Shown: positions 41,805 to 55,555, counted from the stretch's first letter. The stretch: 64,000 nt of DNA from Candidatus Aminicenantota bacterium (GCA_017999365.1 JAGNLW010000002.1:1-64000), one strand, 5' to 3'. The notes: a model not told the origin generated them from the letters alone. Translations and numbers: made by a program.

Positions 41805-42415
41805 CCGCGCTCCCGGCCCTCGACGAGGGCCAGGCCGTACGACATGGGGATGCGGATATCGGTCTCGCCCCGGTAGGCCTCGATGCGGGCCAGGGTCGTC
41901 GGGCCCTGTCCCTTGACCCTCTCGCGGAGGTCGGCGAAGTCGGCGAAGGCCTGGACGGTCTCGCATCTCCGAATCTTTTTGACGGGGAACCGCCCCAGGG
42001 CGGCCCAGGCGGCCGCCACCTTGTCCTCCTCCGAAGCGATGAAGGCCCACGCGGACCCGGGGGCATGGTCGAAGACGACGACGTCCGGGGCCAGGCCGCG
42101 GGCGTGCTCGACGGCCGCGCCGGGATCGGGCATCTCGTGGAGGCAGAACTCGAACAGGACGACGTCGGCCGGGCGAGAGGTCCGGAAGAAGTCGCCCACG
42201 ACGGGCTCGTAGCGGTCCTCGAGGCCGGCCGCTTTCAGTTTGCTGCGGAGCGCGTCGATAGCCCCGGGATCGCTGTCGAGGGCCACGACCCGCCGGGCCG
42301 CCCGGCCGTATTCGACGAGCTGCCCGCCGCCGGCGCCCACGGCCAGCACGGTCTTGCCGCCGAGCTCGTGGAATCCGACGAGGTCGGCGACCATTTTTCC
42401 GTAATCGGCGGGCAC
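41801..42415 (-). CDS. class I SAM-dependent methyltransferase
   Basis: A 204-residue methyltransferase. Motif I is TVLAVGAGGGQLVEYG with VVALDSDPGAID following. The post-motif block DVVLFEFCLHEMPDPG resembles UbiE-like enzymes. The start is probably the GTG at 42415, because GTGGGGAGG lies five bases upstream; a GTG at 42442 precedes that site and is less likely. The C-terminal part carries DIRIPMSYGLAL. The substrate is unknown. It is divergent from the S9 peptidase gene. Confidence 0.8.
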   Translation of the reverse strand: MPADYGKMVADLVGFHELGGKTVLAVGAGGGQLVEYGRAARRVVALDSDPGAIDALRSKLKAAGLEDRYEPVVGDFFRTSRPADVVLFEFCLHEMPDPGAAVEHARGLAPDVVVFDHAPGSAWAFIASEEDKVAAAWAALGRFPVKKIRRCETVQAFADFADLRERVKGQGPTTLARIEAYRGETDIRIPMSYGLALVEGRERG

Positions 42416-42488
42416 GGCGTCCTCCCCACGGCAATCTAGCACCTCCGGGCCGGGTAAAGCAACGCCCGGCCCCCGGTCGGCGGCCCGA

Positions 42489-42518
42489 TTGACGGGCTCG
42501 GGAGCGGTGTGCTATATG
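42489..42518 (+). promoter_or_regulatory. promoter of the S9 peptidase gene
   Basis: TTGACG (42489-42494) and TATATG (42513-42518) are 18 bases apart. The expected transcript begins just before an 8-bp hairpin at 42527-42545 (GGGTCCCC, loop GCC, GGGGGCCC), which may protect the mRNA 5' end. Confidence 0.6.
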
Positions 42519-42574
42519 CTGGGTTCGGGTCCCCGCCGGGGGCCCCGTCATCCCGACCGCGAAAGAGGTGGCCC

Positions 42575-44617
42575 ATGCGTCGCGTCCCCGTCGCCGTCCT
42601 CGCCCTCGTCCTCCTGGCCGGCCTGCCGGCCCTGGCCCCGGCCCAGGGGCCGGACAAGACCCATCCCCTGACGGTCCACGACATGCTGGCCATGGACCGC
42701 ATCTCGGACGCCAAGGTCTCGCCCGACGGCCAGTGGGTCGTCTTCAACGTCCGCGAGACGGACCTGGCCGCCAACCGCGGCCGGACCGATATCTGGCTGG
42801 TCGGCACGGACGGCCAGGGCCTGCGCCGCCTGACCAATCACCCGGCCGCCGACTTCAACGGCCGCTGGTCGCCCTGCGGCAAGTGGATCGTCTTCCTGTC
42901 GACGCGCTCCGGCTCCTCCCAGGTCTGGCGCATCAAGGTCGACGGCGGCGAAGCCGAACAGGTCACCCGCCTGCCCCTCGACGTCGGCGCCCTGGTCGTC
43001 GGCCAGGGCTCGCTGGCCGTGACCATGGAGGTCTTCCCAGGGACGACCCCCGAAGCCACGGCCGCGAAGCTCGAGGCCGTCGCAAAGAGCCCGGTCACGG
43101 GCCGCCTCTACGAGAAGCTCTTCGTCCGCCATTGGGACACCTGGGGGGACGGCCGCCGCTCCCACGTGTTCGTCCTCCCCGCGCACGGCGGCGAGGCCAA
43201 GGACCTCATGCCGGCCATGGACGCCGACACGCCCAGCAAGCCCTTCGGCGGGCCCGAGGAGATCGCCTTCACGCCCGACGGGAAAGGCCTCGTCTTCACG
43301 GCCAAGGACGTCGGCCGCGAGGAGGCCTGGTCGACGGACTTCGACCTCTATTACGTCCCCGTCGACGGCTCGGCCGCGCCGCGCTGCCTGACCGAAGCCA
43401 ACCAGGCCTGGGACACGGCCCCGGCCTTCTCGCCGGACGGCAAGACCCTGGCCTACCTGGCCATGGCCCGGCCCCGCTACGAGGCCGACCGCTACCGCAT
43501 CGTGCTCATGGCCTGGCCGGACGGCCCGGCCCGCGTCCTGACCGAGGCCTGGGACCGCTCGGTCGGTTCGTTCGCCTGGACGCCCGACGGGACGAGGCTC
43601 CTCGCCTCCGCTCCCGACATCGGCCAGACCTCGCTCTTCGCCGTCGACGCCAAGACCGGCCAGGCGGACAAGCTCGTCGGGAAGGGCACCGTGGCGGGCT
43701 TCGCCCCCGCCGGCAACGGCGTCGTCTTCGAGCGCAACACCCTGACCTCGCCGACGGAGATCTATGTCATCGCCCCCGGCGCCGGCGAGAAGGCGCTGAC
43801 CTCGGTCAACGCCGCCAAGCTCGCGGCCGTGCGGCTGGGCGAGCCCGAGCAGTTCAGCTTCAAGGGCTGGAACAACGAGACCGTCTACGGCTACATCGTC
43901 AAGCCGGTCGACTTCGACGCCTCCAAGAAGTACCCGGTCGCCTTCATGATCCACGGCGGGCCGCAGGGCTCGTTCGGCAACGACTTCCACTACCGCTGGA
44001 ATCCCCAGGCCTACGCCGGAGCCGGCTACGCCGCGGTCATGGTCGACTTCCACGGCTCGACCGGCTACGGGCAGGCCTTCTGCGACTCCATCCGCGGCGA
44101 CTGGGGCGGCAAGCCCCTCGAGGACCTCAAGAAGGGCCTGGCCGCGGCGCTGGCCAAGTATCCCTGGATGGACGGGACGAAGGTCGGCGCCCTGGGCGCT
44201 TCCTACGGCGGCTACATGATCAATTGGATCGCCGGCAATTGGTCCGACCGCTTCAAGTGCCTCATCGTCCACGACGGCAACATCGACGAGCGGGCCGCCT
44301 ATTTCGAGACCGAGGAGCTGTGGTTCCCCGAATGGGACCACCTGGGCACGCCCTGGGACAATCCGCAGAGCTACGAGAAGCACAATCCGTCCAACTACAT
44401 CAAGAACTGGAAGACGCCCACCCTCGTCGTCCACGGCGGTCAGGACTTCCGGGTCGTGGAGACGCAGGGCATCGGCGCGTTCAACGTCCTGCAGCGGCGC
44501 GGCATCCCGAGCAAGTTCCTCTACTTCCCCGACGAGAACCACTGGGTCCTCAAGCCGGCCAACTCCATCCTCTGGCACGACACGGTCATCGGCTGGCTCG
44601 ACCAGTGGGTCAAATAG
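42575..44617 (+). CDS. exported S9-family prolyl oligopeptidase-like peptidase
   Basis: A 680-residue serine peptidase. The start at 42575 (MRRVPVAV) follows AGAGG and gives a signal peptide ending near APAQGPD. An N-terminal beta-propeller (VSPDGQWVVF, WSPCGKWIVF, FSPDGKTLAY blades) gates the C-terminal alpha/beta hydrolase. The catalytic triad is Ser543 (GASYGGYM), Asp624 (HGGQDF) and His656 (ENHWV). The length is normal for DPP IV/acylaminoacyl-peptidase-like members. It would trim oligopeptides in the periplasm. It ends 18 bases from the convergent kinase gene. Confidence 0.93.
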   Translation: MRRVPVAVLALVLLAGLPALAPAQGPDKTHPLTVHDMLAMDRISDAKVSPDGQWVVFNVRETDLAANRGRTDIWLVGTDGQGLRRLTNHPAADFNGRWSPCGKWIVFLSTRSGSSQVWRIKVDGGEAEQVTRLPLDVGALVVGQGSLAVTMEVFPGTTPEATAAKLEAVAKSPVTGRLYEKLFVRHWDTWGDGRRSHVFVLPAHGGEAKDLMPAMDADTPSKPFGGPEEIAFTPDGKGLVFTAKDVGREEAWSTDFDLYYVPVDGSAAPRCLTEANQAWDTAPAFSPDGKTLAYLAMARPRYEADRYRIVLMAWPDGPARVLTEAWDRSVGSFAWTPDGTRLLASAPDIGQTSLFAVDAKTGQADKLVGKGTVAGFAPAGNGVVFERNTLTSPTEIYVIAPGAGEKALTSVNAAKLAAVRLGEPEQFSFKGWNNETVYGYIVKPVDFDASKKYPVAFMIHGGPQGSFGNDFHYRWNPQAYAGAGYAAVMVDFHGSTGYGQAFCDSIRGDWGGKPLEDLKKGLAAALAKYPWMDGTKVGALGASYGGYMINWIAGNWSDRFKCLIVHDGNIDERAAYFETEELWFPEWDHLGTPWDNPQSYEKHNPSNYIKNWKTPTLVVHGGQDFRVVETQGIGAFNVLQRRGIPSKFLYFPDENHWVLKPANSILWHDTVIGWLDQWVK

Positions 44618-44635
44618 GCGGTCCAGAGCGGGCCC

Positions 44636-47600
44636 TTAACGACCCTCCATGGAAGTGAGGGAGGCGAGGCGGCGGCGGGCGGCGGCCGGCTCGGGCAGGT
44701 CGGGATCGGCGTCCTCCCACAGCTCGAGGAACTTTTCGTAAGCCCGCCGCGCCCCGGCCCTGTCGCCGAGCTTCTCGTCGATGAGGCCGACGCGATAGAA
44801 GCTCAGGGCGTAGACGTTGCCGCCGTAGATCCGTCCGGACGTCAAGCCCTGCAGTCTTTCGTATGTTCTTTTGGCATTGACCTCGTCGCCGGCCGCTTCG
44901 TAAGCTTTGGCCAGGACCTGGAACATATAGGCGTCGGGATTCGAATACGCGGACTGGGGGCCGAGCGAATCCACGACCTCCTTGGCGTCCGCGATGGCTC
45001 GGCCATGGTCGCCGTCGGCCGTCTCGATCTGGGCTCTGATGAACTTGTAGCCGAAGATGGCCTTCTTGTTGGGGGAAGCTTCGGCCAGGGCCTTGGCCGC
45101 CTCGGCCAATCGCCGGGCCTCATCCATCCGTTTCAGGCCCAACAAGGCGGAGGCCTTGGTCATGAGCGCGTTACGCATCAAGCCGAAGTTCTCGCTTCCG
45201 GCGGCGATCCTGTGGGCTTGTTCGGAGGCTTCGAGGCACTCCCGGTAGCGCCCGGCCGTGTCGTAGACGAGAGACGCGAAGAAGTCGAACTGGCCCAGCC
45301 AGTCCGGCTCTCCGGCTTTCCGGGCCTCCTCCTCGACGAGGGCGATCTGCTCGATGGCCTTGGCGTATTTCCCCTGGGCCGCGTAAAGCATCATGAGCCC
45401 GCGTCTCACATTAGCCAACCGGGTCCGCAGACCGGCCTCGGCGAGCCTCTCGAATTCGGCCTCGGCCCTGACGAAGTCGCCCTTGAGCATCGCCGCCTGG
45501 CCCAGCGTCGCCATGGCGGGCAGGCTGTTCGGATCGAGCGAGAAGGCCTTGTCCGCCTCGGCCAGCGCCTGGTCGTACCGGCCTTCGAAGAGGTGGATGC
45601 TGGCCAGGTCGTCATGGGCGGCCGCCGAATCCGGCGTCGTCCTGAGATAATCCTCCAGGAGCCTCCGGGCCTCGTCGTAGCGTCCCATCCTCGTTAAGGC
45701 CGAGACGAAGTTCCCGTAGTAGAGATAGGGCGCCCCGGGCTGCCTGACGCAGAGCTCGTAGCGGGCCGCCGACTTTTCCAGCTCTTCGATATAGCCGTAG
45801 ACGAGGCCGAGCTGATTATTGGCGACGGGATCGTCGGGGTAGAGCTCGACGACTTTCCGGATGGCGTCGATGGCCTGGCCGTACGTCTTCTCCGACCTCA
45901 TGTAGTAGCTGCCTTCGATCAGCCCGCGCTCCCGGACCGAGACCCGGTCGACCAGGGCCATGGCCTTTTGGCGGTAATCCTCGGCCCTGGCCCGGAAGCC
46001 CAGGTTGCCGTAGGCCGTGCCGAGGCTCCGGTAGGCCATGGCGAATCCGGGATCGATGGCCACGGCCTTCTCCATCAGGGCGACGGACTCCCTGTACTTC
46101 CTGTCCATGTGATAGACCCGGCCCTGGGCATAGAGCTTGTAGGCTTCCGGGGAGGCGCTGGTGATCCTGCCGACGTCGAGGTCGATGTCGGAGGCGATCT
46201 CGCTCGAGGTCAGACGCAGTCCCGCCTTGATCTTGCGGCCGAGCTCGTCGACCATGGCGTGGAAGCTGGCCTCGCCCTCCCCCTGGACCGACTCGGCGCT
46301 GAGGACCTTGCCCGTGACGGCGTCCTCGAGCGTGGTGTTGATGCGGAAGCTCGTCCCGGCCCGGGTCAGGGCCCCCTCGAGGATATGGGTGGCGTAGGTC
46401 TTCTCGGCCACGCGCTTGAGGTCCTCGGGCGCGTAAGCCCGGGCTTCGAGGAGGTTCAGCTCCCGCAGCGCGCCGTAGATCCGGGTGTCGCTGACGACGT
46501 CGAGATAGCGGGACTGGTAAAGGTCGGAGATGATGAGCGTCGGCAGCGCCGTGCGCCATTCGTCGAGGCTCGCGTCTCCGGTGTTGTTCTTGAAATAGAG
46601 CACGGCCAGGGACGGCTTGCCCGTCGCGGACACGGCGATCCGCTTCTTCAGGACGACCAGGAACAGGACCAGGGCCGCGGCCACGACGAGGACGGCCGCG
46701 ATCGCCGGGACGGCCGCCTTCCGCGCGTCGAACGTGACCGTGACCGGCTTCGAGGAGGGCGTCCGCCGTTTGGGGGCGACGCGCTGGGTCGTCGGCAGGG
46801 CCGCCTCGATCCGGTCGAGCTCGCCGGCCAGCTCTCCGGCGCTCGCGAGCCTCTTGCCCCTGTCCTTCTCGAGGCAGCGGAGGATGAGCGCGGCCAGATC
46901 GTCGGGAAGGGCCGGGTTGTGCTCTCGAGGGTCCCGGGGCGTTTCGCTCTTGTGCTTGACGCCGACCGTGAAGGGCGTGTCGCCCTCGAACGGCACGCGC
47001 CCCGTCGTCATCTCGTAGAGGATGACGCCGAGCGAGTAGATGTCGGACCGGGCGTCGACGGGCTTGCCCTCGACCTGTTCCGGGCTCATGTACTCGGGCG
47101 TGCCGATCATGACCCCGGCCCCCGTGAGGCCCTTCCTCTCGAGCGACCGGGCGATGCCGAAATCCATGATACGGACGCTGCCGCCCTCGTCGACCATGAT
47201 GTTCTGGGGCTTGAGGTCGCGGTGGACGATGCCGAGCCCGTGGGCCTCGGCCAGGCCCGCGGCGATCTGGCCGGCGATCGACACGGCCCGCCCGGCCGGC
47301 AGCTGCCCGATCTTGCGGATGAGCCGCTTGAGGTCCTCGCCGGCGACGTACTCCATGGTGATGAAGGGCGCGCCCTCGGCCCGGCCGATGTCGAACATCC
47401 GGCAGACGTTCTTGTGGACGACCGTCCGGGCCGACTTCAGCTCGTGGCGGAAGCGCTCGACCGTGTCGGCGTCGGCGGCCAGCTCGGGGCGGAGGAGCTT
47501 GAGGGCGATCTTCTCGTTGAGCTCGGTGTCCTGGACCTTGTAGACGCGGCCCATGCCGCCGCGGCCGATCTCCTCGATGACCTGGTAGCGCCCGGCGAAG

Positions 47601-47743
47601 AGCGAGCCCGTCTCGAGCTCCCGGACAGGGGCCTGGAGCGTTTCCGTGGGCAGGGCCGCGGCGTCGAGCGGCGCGGCGCATTTGCCGCAGAAGCGCGTGT
47701 CGGCGGGATTGTCGTGCCGACACCGGGGGCATTTGACGGCCAC
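44636..47743 (-). CDS. zinc-ribbon Ser/Thr protein kinase with membrane helix and TPR domain
   Basis: A 1035-residue signalling protein. Residues 4-22 form a zinc ribbon (CPRC and CGKC). The kinase domain spans about 53-310, with glycine loop GRGGMGRV, Lys82, HRDLKPQN (Asp176) and DFG (194-196), so it should be active. A transmembrane helix lies at about 345-365. Outside follow a TolB/FlgO-like region (SLAVLYFKNNTGD) and at least eight TPR-like repeats to the C-terminus. GTG is the start, behind GAGGAGGGGG. Promoter TTGACT-17-TATCCT lies upstream, back-to-back with the ECF sigma gene. Confidence 0.93.
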   Translation of the reverse strand: MAVKCPRCRHDNPADTRFCGKCAAPLDAAALPTETLQAPVRELETGSLFAGRYQVIEEIGRGGMGRVYKVQDTELNEKIALKLLRPELAADADTVERFRHELKSARTVVHKNVCRMFDIGRAEGAPFITMEYVAGEDLKRLIRKIGQLPAGRAVSIAGQIAAGLAEAHGLGIVHRDLKPQNIMVDEGGSVRIMDFGIARSLERKGLTGAGVMIGTPEYMSPEQVEGKPVDARSDIYSLGVILYEMTTGRVPFEGDTPFTVGVKHKSETPRDPREHNPALPDDLAALILRCLEKDRGKRLASAGELAGELDRIEAALPTTQRVAPKRRTPSSKPVTVTFDARKAAVPAIAAVLVVAAALVLFLVVLKKRIAVSATGKPSLAVLYFKNNTGDASLDEWRTALPTLIISDLYQSRYLDVVSDTRIYGALRELNLLEARAYAPEDLKRVAEKTYATHILEGALTRAGTSFRINTTLEDAVTGKVLSAESVQGEGEASFHAMVDELGRKIKAGLRLTSSEIASDIDLDVGRITSASPEAYKLYAQGRVYHMDRKYRESVALMEKAVAIDPGFAMAYRSLGTAYGNLGFRARAEDYRQKAMALVDRVSVRERGLIEGSYYMRSEKTYGQAIDAIRKVVELYPDDPVANNQLGLVYGYIEELEKSAARYELCVRQPGAPYLYYGNFVSALTRMGRYDEARRLLEDYLRTTPDSAAAHDDLASIHLFEGRYDQALAEADKAFSLDPNSLPAMATLGQAAMLKGDFVRAEAEFERLAEAGLRTRLANVRRGLMMLYAAQGKYAKAIEQIALVEEEARKAGEPDWLGQFDFFASLVYDTAGRYRECLEASEQAHRIAAGSENFGLMRNALMTKASALLGLKRMDEARRLAEAAKALAEASPNKKAIFGYKFIRAQIETADGDHGRAIADAKEVVDSLGPQSAYSNPDAYMFQVLAKAYEAAGDEVNAKRTYERLQGLTSGRIYGGNVYALSFYRVGLIDEKLGDRAGARRAYEKFLELWEDADPDLPEPAAARRRLASLTSMEGR

Positions 47744-47779
47744 GGTCCCCCTCCTCGTCTTGTCGTCTTATTGCGTCAA

Positions 47780-47808
47780 AGGATAACAGCGCGGCCGGGG
47801 GAAGTCAA
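47780..47808 (-). promoter_or_regulatory. promoter of the kinase gene
   Basis: TTGACT (47808-47803) and TATCCT (47785-47780) are 17 bases apart on the minus strand, about 37 bases before the GTG start. Confidence 0.6.
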
Positions 47809-47824
47809 CGTGAGGCGAAGCGCG

Positions 47825-47850
47825 GGAACCATTTTTATCGTTCCGGCGTG
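47825..47850 (+). promoter_or_regulatory. possible ECF-type autoregulatory promoter of the sigma factor gene
   Basis: GGAACC (47825-47830) is followed after 16 bases by CGTGGT (47847-47852). This resembles the GGAAC-N16-CGT type recognised by many ECF sigma factors. It would place the transcript start upstream of the GTG start at 47920. Confidence 0.35.
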
Positions 47851-47919
47851 GTTTTTCGTGGGATTTCGGGCCGCCCGTTCGTCATAAGGGTGGACGACCC
47901 GAGAAAGGAGCCCGAGGCG

Positions 47920-48426
47920 GTGAGAGAAGAGCTGTGGCTGAGGATCTACCGGGAGACGGTCCGCCCCCTCTACGGCTACATGGCCAAGCGGACGGGCGGG
48001 AACAGGGCCCTGACGGAGGACATCGTCCAGGAATCCTATCTGAGGGCCCTGGACAGCTGGAAGGGCCGGGCCGTTCCCGAAGCGCCGCTGGCCTGGCTGA
48101 AACAGGTGGCCCGCAATATCCTGATCGACTGCTTAAGGCGCCGGAAATGGGACGCCGACGCCGGGCCGGGCCGCGCCGAGGGCGTCGAACCGCGGACGCC
48201 CGCCGACGAGTTCGAATCCCTGGAGCTGTTCATGGCCGTCGCCGCCCTGGGAAGGAAGAAGGCCCGGGCCCTCGAGGCGTTCTATTTCGACGGCCTGAGC
48301 GTCCGGGAGATCGCCGCGGAGATGGCCGTGTCCGAGAGGGCCGTCGAGGGCCTGCTGAGACGGGCCCGGGGATCGTTGCGGGCCGTGCTCCCCGAAGCGC
48401 GGGCCGAAGGAGGGACCCATGTCTAG
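47920..48426 (+). CDS. ECF-type RNA polymerase sigma factor
   Basis: A 168-residue sigma factor. Region 2 reads LYGYMAKRTGGNRALTEDIVQE and LKQVARNILIDCLRR, and region 4 is ALEAFYFDGLSVREIAAEMAVSERAV with the helix-turn-helix. There is no region 3, as expected for ECF factors. The start is probably GTG at 47920, because AAAGGAG (47904-47910) lies nine bases upstream; a GTG at 47848 has no ribosome-binding site. The stop overlaps the start of a single-pass membrane protein that is the natural candidate for its anti-sigma factor. Confidence 0.88.
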   Translation: MREELWLRIYRETVRPLYGYMAKRTGGNRALTEDIVQESYLRALDSWKGRAVPEAPLAWLKQVARNILIDCLRRRKWDADAGPGRAEGVEPRTPADEFESLELFMAVAALGRKKARALEAFYFDGLSVREIAAEMAVSERAVEGLLRRARGSLRAVLPEARAEGGTHV

Positions 48427-49345
48427 CCGATTCGAACCCGACGACCGGTTCGTGGACCGTTTGGAATGGCAGCTGGCCTCGGAGCTCCGCCGCCGGGAGC
48501 GGCTGAAGCCGGCCCCGGGCCGGGTGGCCGTGCCGCGGAGCGTCGTCGCGCTCAGCCTGGCCGCCGGCGTCCTCCTCATCGGCGTCGCCGCGACCAAGGC
48601 CGCCGACCTCATCAAGGACTCCTGGCGCCGCAAAGTCGAGATCGCCCGCCTGGAGACCGAGGTCAGGATCAAGACGGCCTTCCTGGGCCTCAAGAAGGAC
48701 AGGGCCGCCCAGGCCGAAAACCAGTTTTCCCTGGGCCTCGTCGGCGAGGACGAAGTCCTCGTCGCGAAGCTCGGGGCCGACAGGGCCGGGGCCGACCTCG
48801 AACGGTCTTCCCTCGATCTCGCCGAGGTCCGGTCATCCGGACTGGCTCCGCGCGACGAGCTCTACGCCCCGCTCGTCGGCGGCCGGGATTTCGTCGGGGA
48901 GCGGTTGGAGATCGAAAAGAACGTCATCCGGACCGACCTTGAGCTCCGCCGCGCCAGGACCGAGCAGGCCTTGCGTCAGAGAGTCGAACTGGGCCTCGTT
49001 CATAGAAGCGCCTTGAAAGAACTCGAAGCGTCGCTCGCGGGCCAGGAAGCCGCCCTGGAGGACATCGAGAATCGGCTGGCGTTGCGACGGCGGTTCCTCG
49101 CCGGCGAGATCTCGGCCGGCGATATGGAGGTCCGGGTCCGCATGAGTGCGGCCGAGAAAGAATTGAAAGAATCGCGGTCTGCGATCGAGAGCATCCGTCC
49201 GCGTGTCGACGATCTCCGGGTCAAGGCCGCCGCCGGGCTGGTCACGGTCGACGAGCTCAAGGCAGGGGAGCTCGGGCTGAGCGCCGCGCAGGCGAAAGCC
49301 GACCTGGCCCTTCAGGAGATCGAGATCCTGAAGGGGATCAAGTGA
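48419..49345 (+). CDS. single-pass membrane protein with coiled-coil repeats, candidate anti-sigma factor
   Basis: A 308-residue protein, coupled by an 8-base overlap to the ECF sigma gene. Residues 1-40 are cytoplasmic and charged (WQLASELRRRERLK), 41-58 a transmembrane helix, and 70-308 a long extracytoplasmic helical region. That region is built from about five degenerate repeats of 37-45 residues, each opening with a Gly-Leu-Val/Ile turn and a DEL-like motif (near residues 106, 150, 192, 229 and 273), similar in rhythm to TolC-family coiled coils. No zinc anti-sigma HxxxCxxC motif is present. The anti-sigma role is inferred from position only. Confidence 0.75.
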   Translation: MSSRFEPDDRFVDRLEWQLASELRRRERLKPAPGRVAVPRSVVALSLAAGVLLIGVAATKAADLIKDSWRRKVEIARLETEVRIKTAFLGLKKDRAAQAENQFSLGLVGEDEVLVAKLGADRAGADLERSSLDLAEVRSSGLAPRDELYAPLVGGRDFVGERLEIEKNVIRTDLELRRARTEQALRQRVELGLVHRSALKELEASLAGQEAALEDIENRLALRRRFLAGEISAGDMEVRVRMSAAEKELKESRSAIESIRPRVDDLRVKAAAGLVTVDELKAGELGLSAAQAKADLALQEIEILKGIK

Positions 49346-49357
49346 GGGACGGGGAGG

Positions 49358-49577
49358 TCACTCCCAGATCAGGGCGTAGCGCTTGACCTGGGGGACGCCG
49401 GCCTCGTTCTCTTCGACGGCCGTGTAGGCCTTGCCCTTCTTGAGGACGTAGAGGAGCTCGCCCTCGGGAAGGGCGAAGCGGGCGAAGAACCGTCCTTTGG
49501 GGTCGAAGACGTCGTAGAAGAACTTCCGCGAACGGCAGGGCCAGCGCCAGGGCGAGCGCGAACGTCATGATCTTCAT
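49358..49577 (-). pseudogene. deletion remnant of a 6-bladed beta-propeller protein gene
   Basis: The 5' end encodes a signal peptide (MKIMTFALALALALPFA). The 3' end, in a different frame, encodes KFFYDVFDPKGR and a tail ending VKRYALIWE, which resembles the last blade of exported 6-bladed beta-propeller proteins of this lineage. The two parts are fused out of frame at about 49526. The several hundred codons expected between them are missing. A good promoter (TTGACG-17-TAGCAT) survives upstream. Read in the signal-peptide frame, the tail becomes Arg-rich nonsense. Confidence 0.75.
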
Positions 49578-49605
49578 GGCCGACGTCTCATCACCGCTTT
49601 CATCC

Positions 49606-49634
49606 ATGCTAGCCCCGGCCCCGGGCGCCGTCAA
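49606..49634 (-). promoter_or_regulatory. surviving promoter of the propeller remnant
   Basis: TTGACG (49634-49629) and TAGCAT (49611-49606) are 17 bases apart on the minus strand, 29 bases before the remnant's ATG. Confidence 0.5.
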
Positions 49635-49710
49635 GACCGTTCCCGGCCGACCGGACCGGCGCGCGAAAGCCCCGCTTGTCCGTTTTTCGGGCCCTGCGCC
49701 GACCAAATCC

Positions 49711-50574
49711 ATGATGAACTGGCACGGGCGGGTCCATGGCACGAAGGCGGCCTTCGCGGTCTGCGTTACGGTCGTCATCCTGTCCCTTCTGGCCGGTTGC
49801 CGGACGAAGGTCCGGACCGCTCCCCCGCCCGCTCCCGCGGCGCCCGCGGCGACGGTCTCGCCCGCGAGGCCCGGCCTCCCCGCCACTCCCGGCCCCGCGC
49901 TGGCCCGGCTCGGCTACACCGTCCAGGTCGGCGCCTTCGCCGTCGAATCCAACGCCCGGGCCTTCGCCGCGACCCTGACCGCGGCCGGTCTCGACGCCTT
50001 CTACTTCCCGGCCGGCGGGGGACTGTTCAAGGTCCGGTTCGGGGATTTTGCGTCGCGGGAGGCCGCCCGAGAGAGGGGCGCGGCCCTCCGAGCCGGGGGC
50101 CGCATCGGCGAGTTCTTCATCGTCGGCCCGGCCGACTACGCCCTGGCCCGGCCCGGCGGGCCGGCGCCGCCCGCGGCCGCGCCCTCCCCCGCCGCCGCCG
50201 AGCTCCGCGGACGACTGGCCGCCACGGCCGAGAGCTTCCTCGGGATCGAATACGTCTGGGGCGGGACTTCGAGCGAGTCCGGCTTCGACTGCAGCGGCCT
50301 GACGAGCGCCGTCTACCGGTTGAACGGGCTGGACATGCCCCGCTCCGTCGGCGAGCAGCACGCCGCGGGGACGGCGGTCGGCGCGGACCGACTGACGGCC
50401 GGCGACCTCGTCTTCTTCGCCGCTTCTCCGGGAGGACCTCTGACCCACGTCGGCATCTACGTCGGCGGCGGGGTCTTCATCCACGCTCCCGGCCGCGGCA
50501 AGACCGTCCGCCGCGAATCCCTCGGCGCCGCCTATTTCCGGGCCCGTTTCGCCGGCGCCCGGTCCTACCTCTGA
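49711..50574 (+). CDS. SPOR-domain NlpC/P60 lipoprotein, probable peptidoglycan hydrolase
   Basis: A 287-residue cell-wall enzyme. The lipobox is LLAGC with Cys30. After a Pro/Ala-rich linker, a SPOR domain (GYTVQVGAFAVESNARAF to FKVRFGDFASREAA) would bind denuded glycan at the septum. The C-terminal NlpC/P60 domain has catalytic Cys194 (FDCSGL), His246 (THVGIYV) and His258 (IHAPG), typical of gamma-D-Glu-diaminopimelate endopeptidases. ATG codons at 49711 and 49714 are both possible, and no strong ribosome-binding site is seen. It lies next to the degraded propeller gene and is followed by the UvrA-like gene after 73 bases. Confidence 0.9.
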   Translation: MMNWHGRVHGTKAAFAVCVTVVILSLLAGCRTKVRTAPPPAPAAPAATVSPARPGLPATPGPALARLGYTVQVGAFAVESNARAFAATLTAAGLDAFYFPAGGGLFKVRFGDFASREAARERGAALRAGGRIGEFFIVGPADYALARPGGPAPPAAAPSPAAAELRGRLAATAESFLGIEYVWGGTSSESGFDCSGLTSAVYRLNGLDMPRSVGEQHAAGTAVGADRLTAGDLVFFAASPGGPLTHVGIYVGGGVFIHAPGRGKTVRRESLGAAYFRARFAGARSYL

Positions 50575-50647
50575 CCTCCGGCGGACACCGACTCCCCCGA
50601 CGTCCCCGGTTTGACCCCGCTCCTCCCGCTTGGGATAATGGGCCCCC

Positions 50648-55551
<4,904 letters not shown>

Positions 55552-55555
<4 letters not shown>

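Noticed and set aside
47848-47919. Extending the ECF sigma factor to an upstream GTG at 47848
   Set aside because: There is no ribosome-binding site there, and the extra 24 residues are unlike sigma region 2. AAAGGAG at 47904-47910 fits the GTG at 47920.
49338-49886. A 182-residue Arg-rich protein on the minus strand across the propeller remnant
   Set aside because: Only the signal peptide part is protein-like. The rest is the remnant or the NlpC/P60 gene read in the wrong frame.
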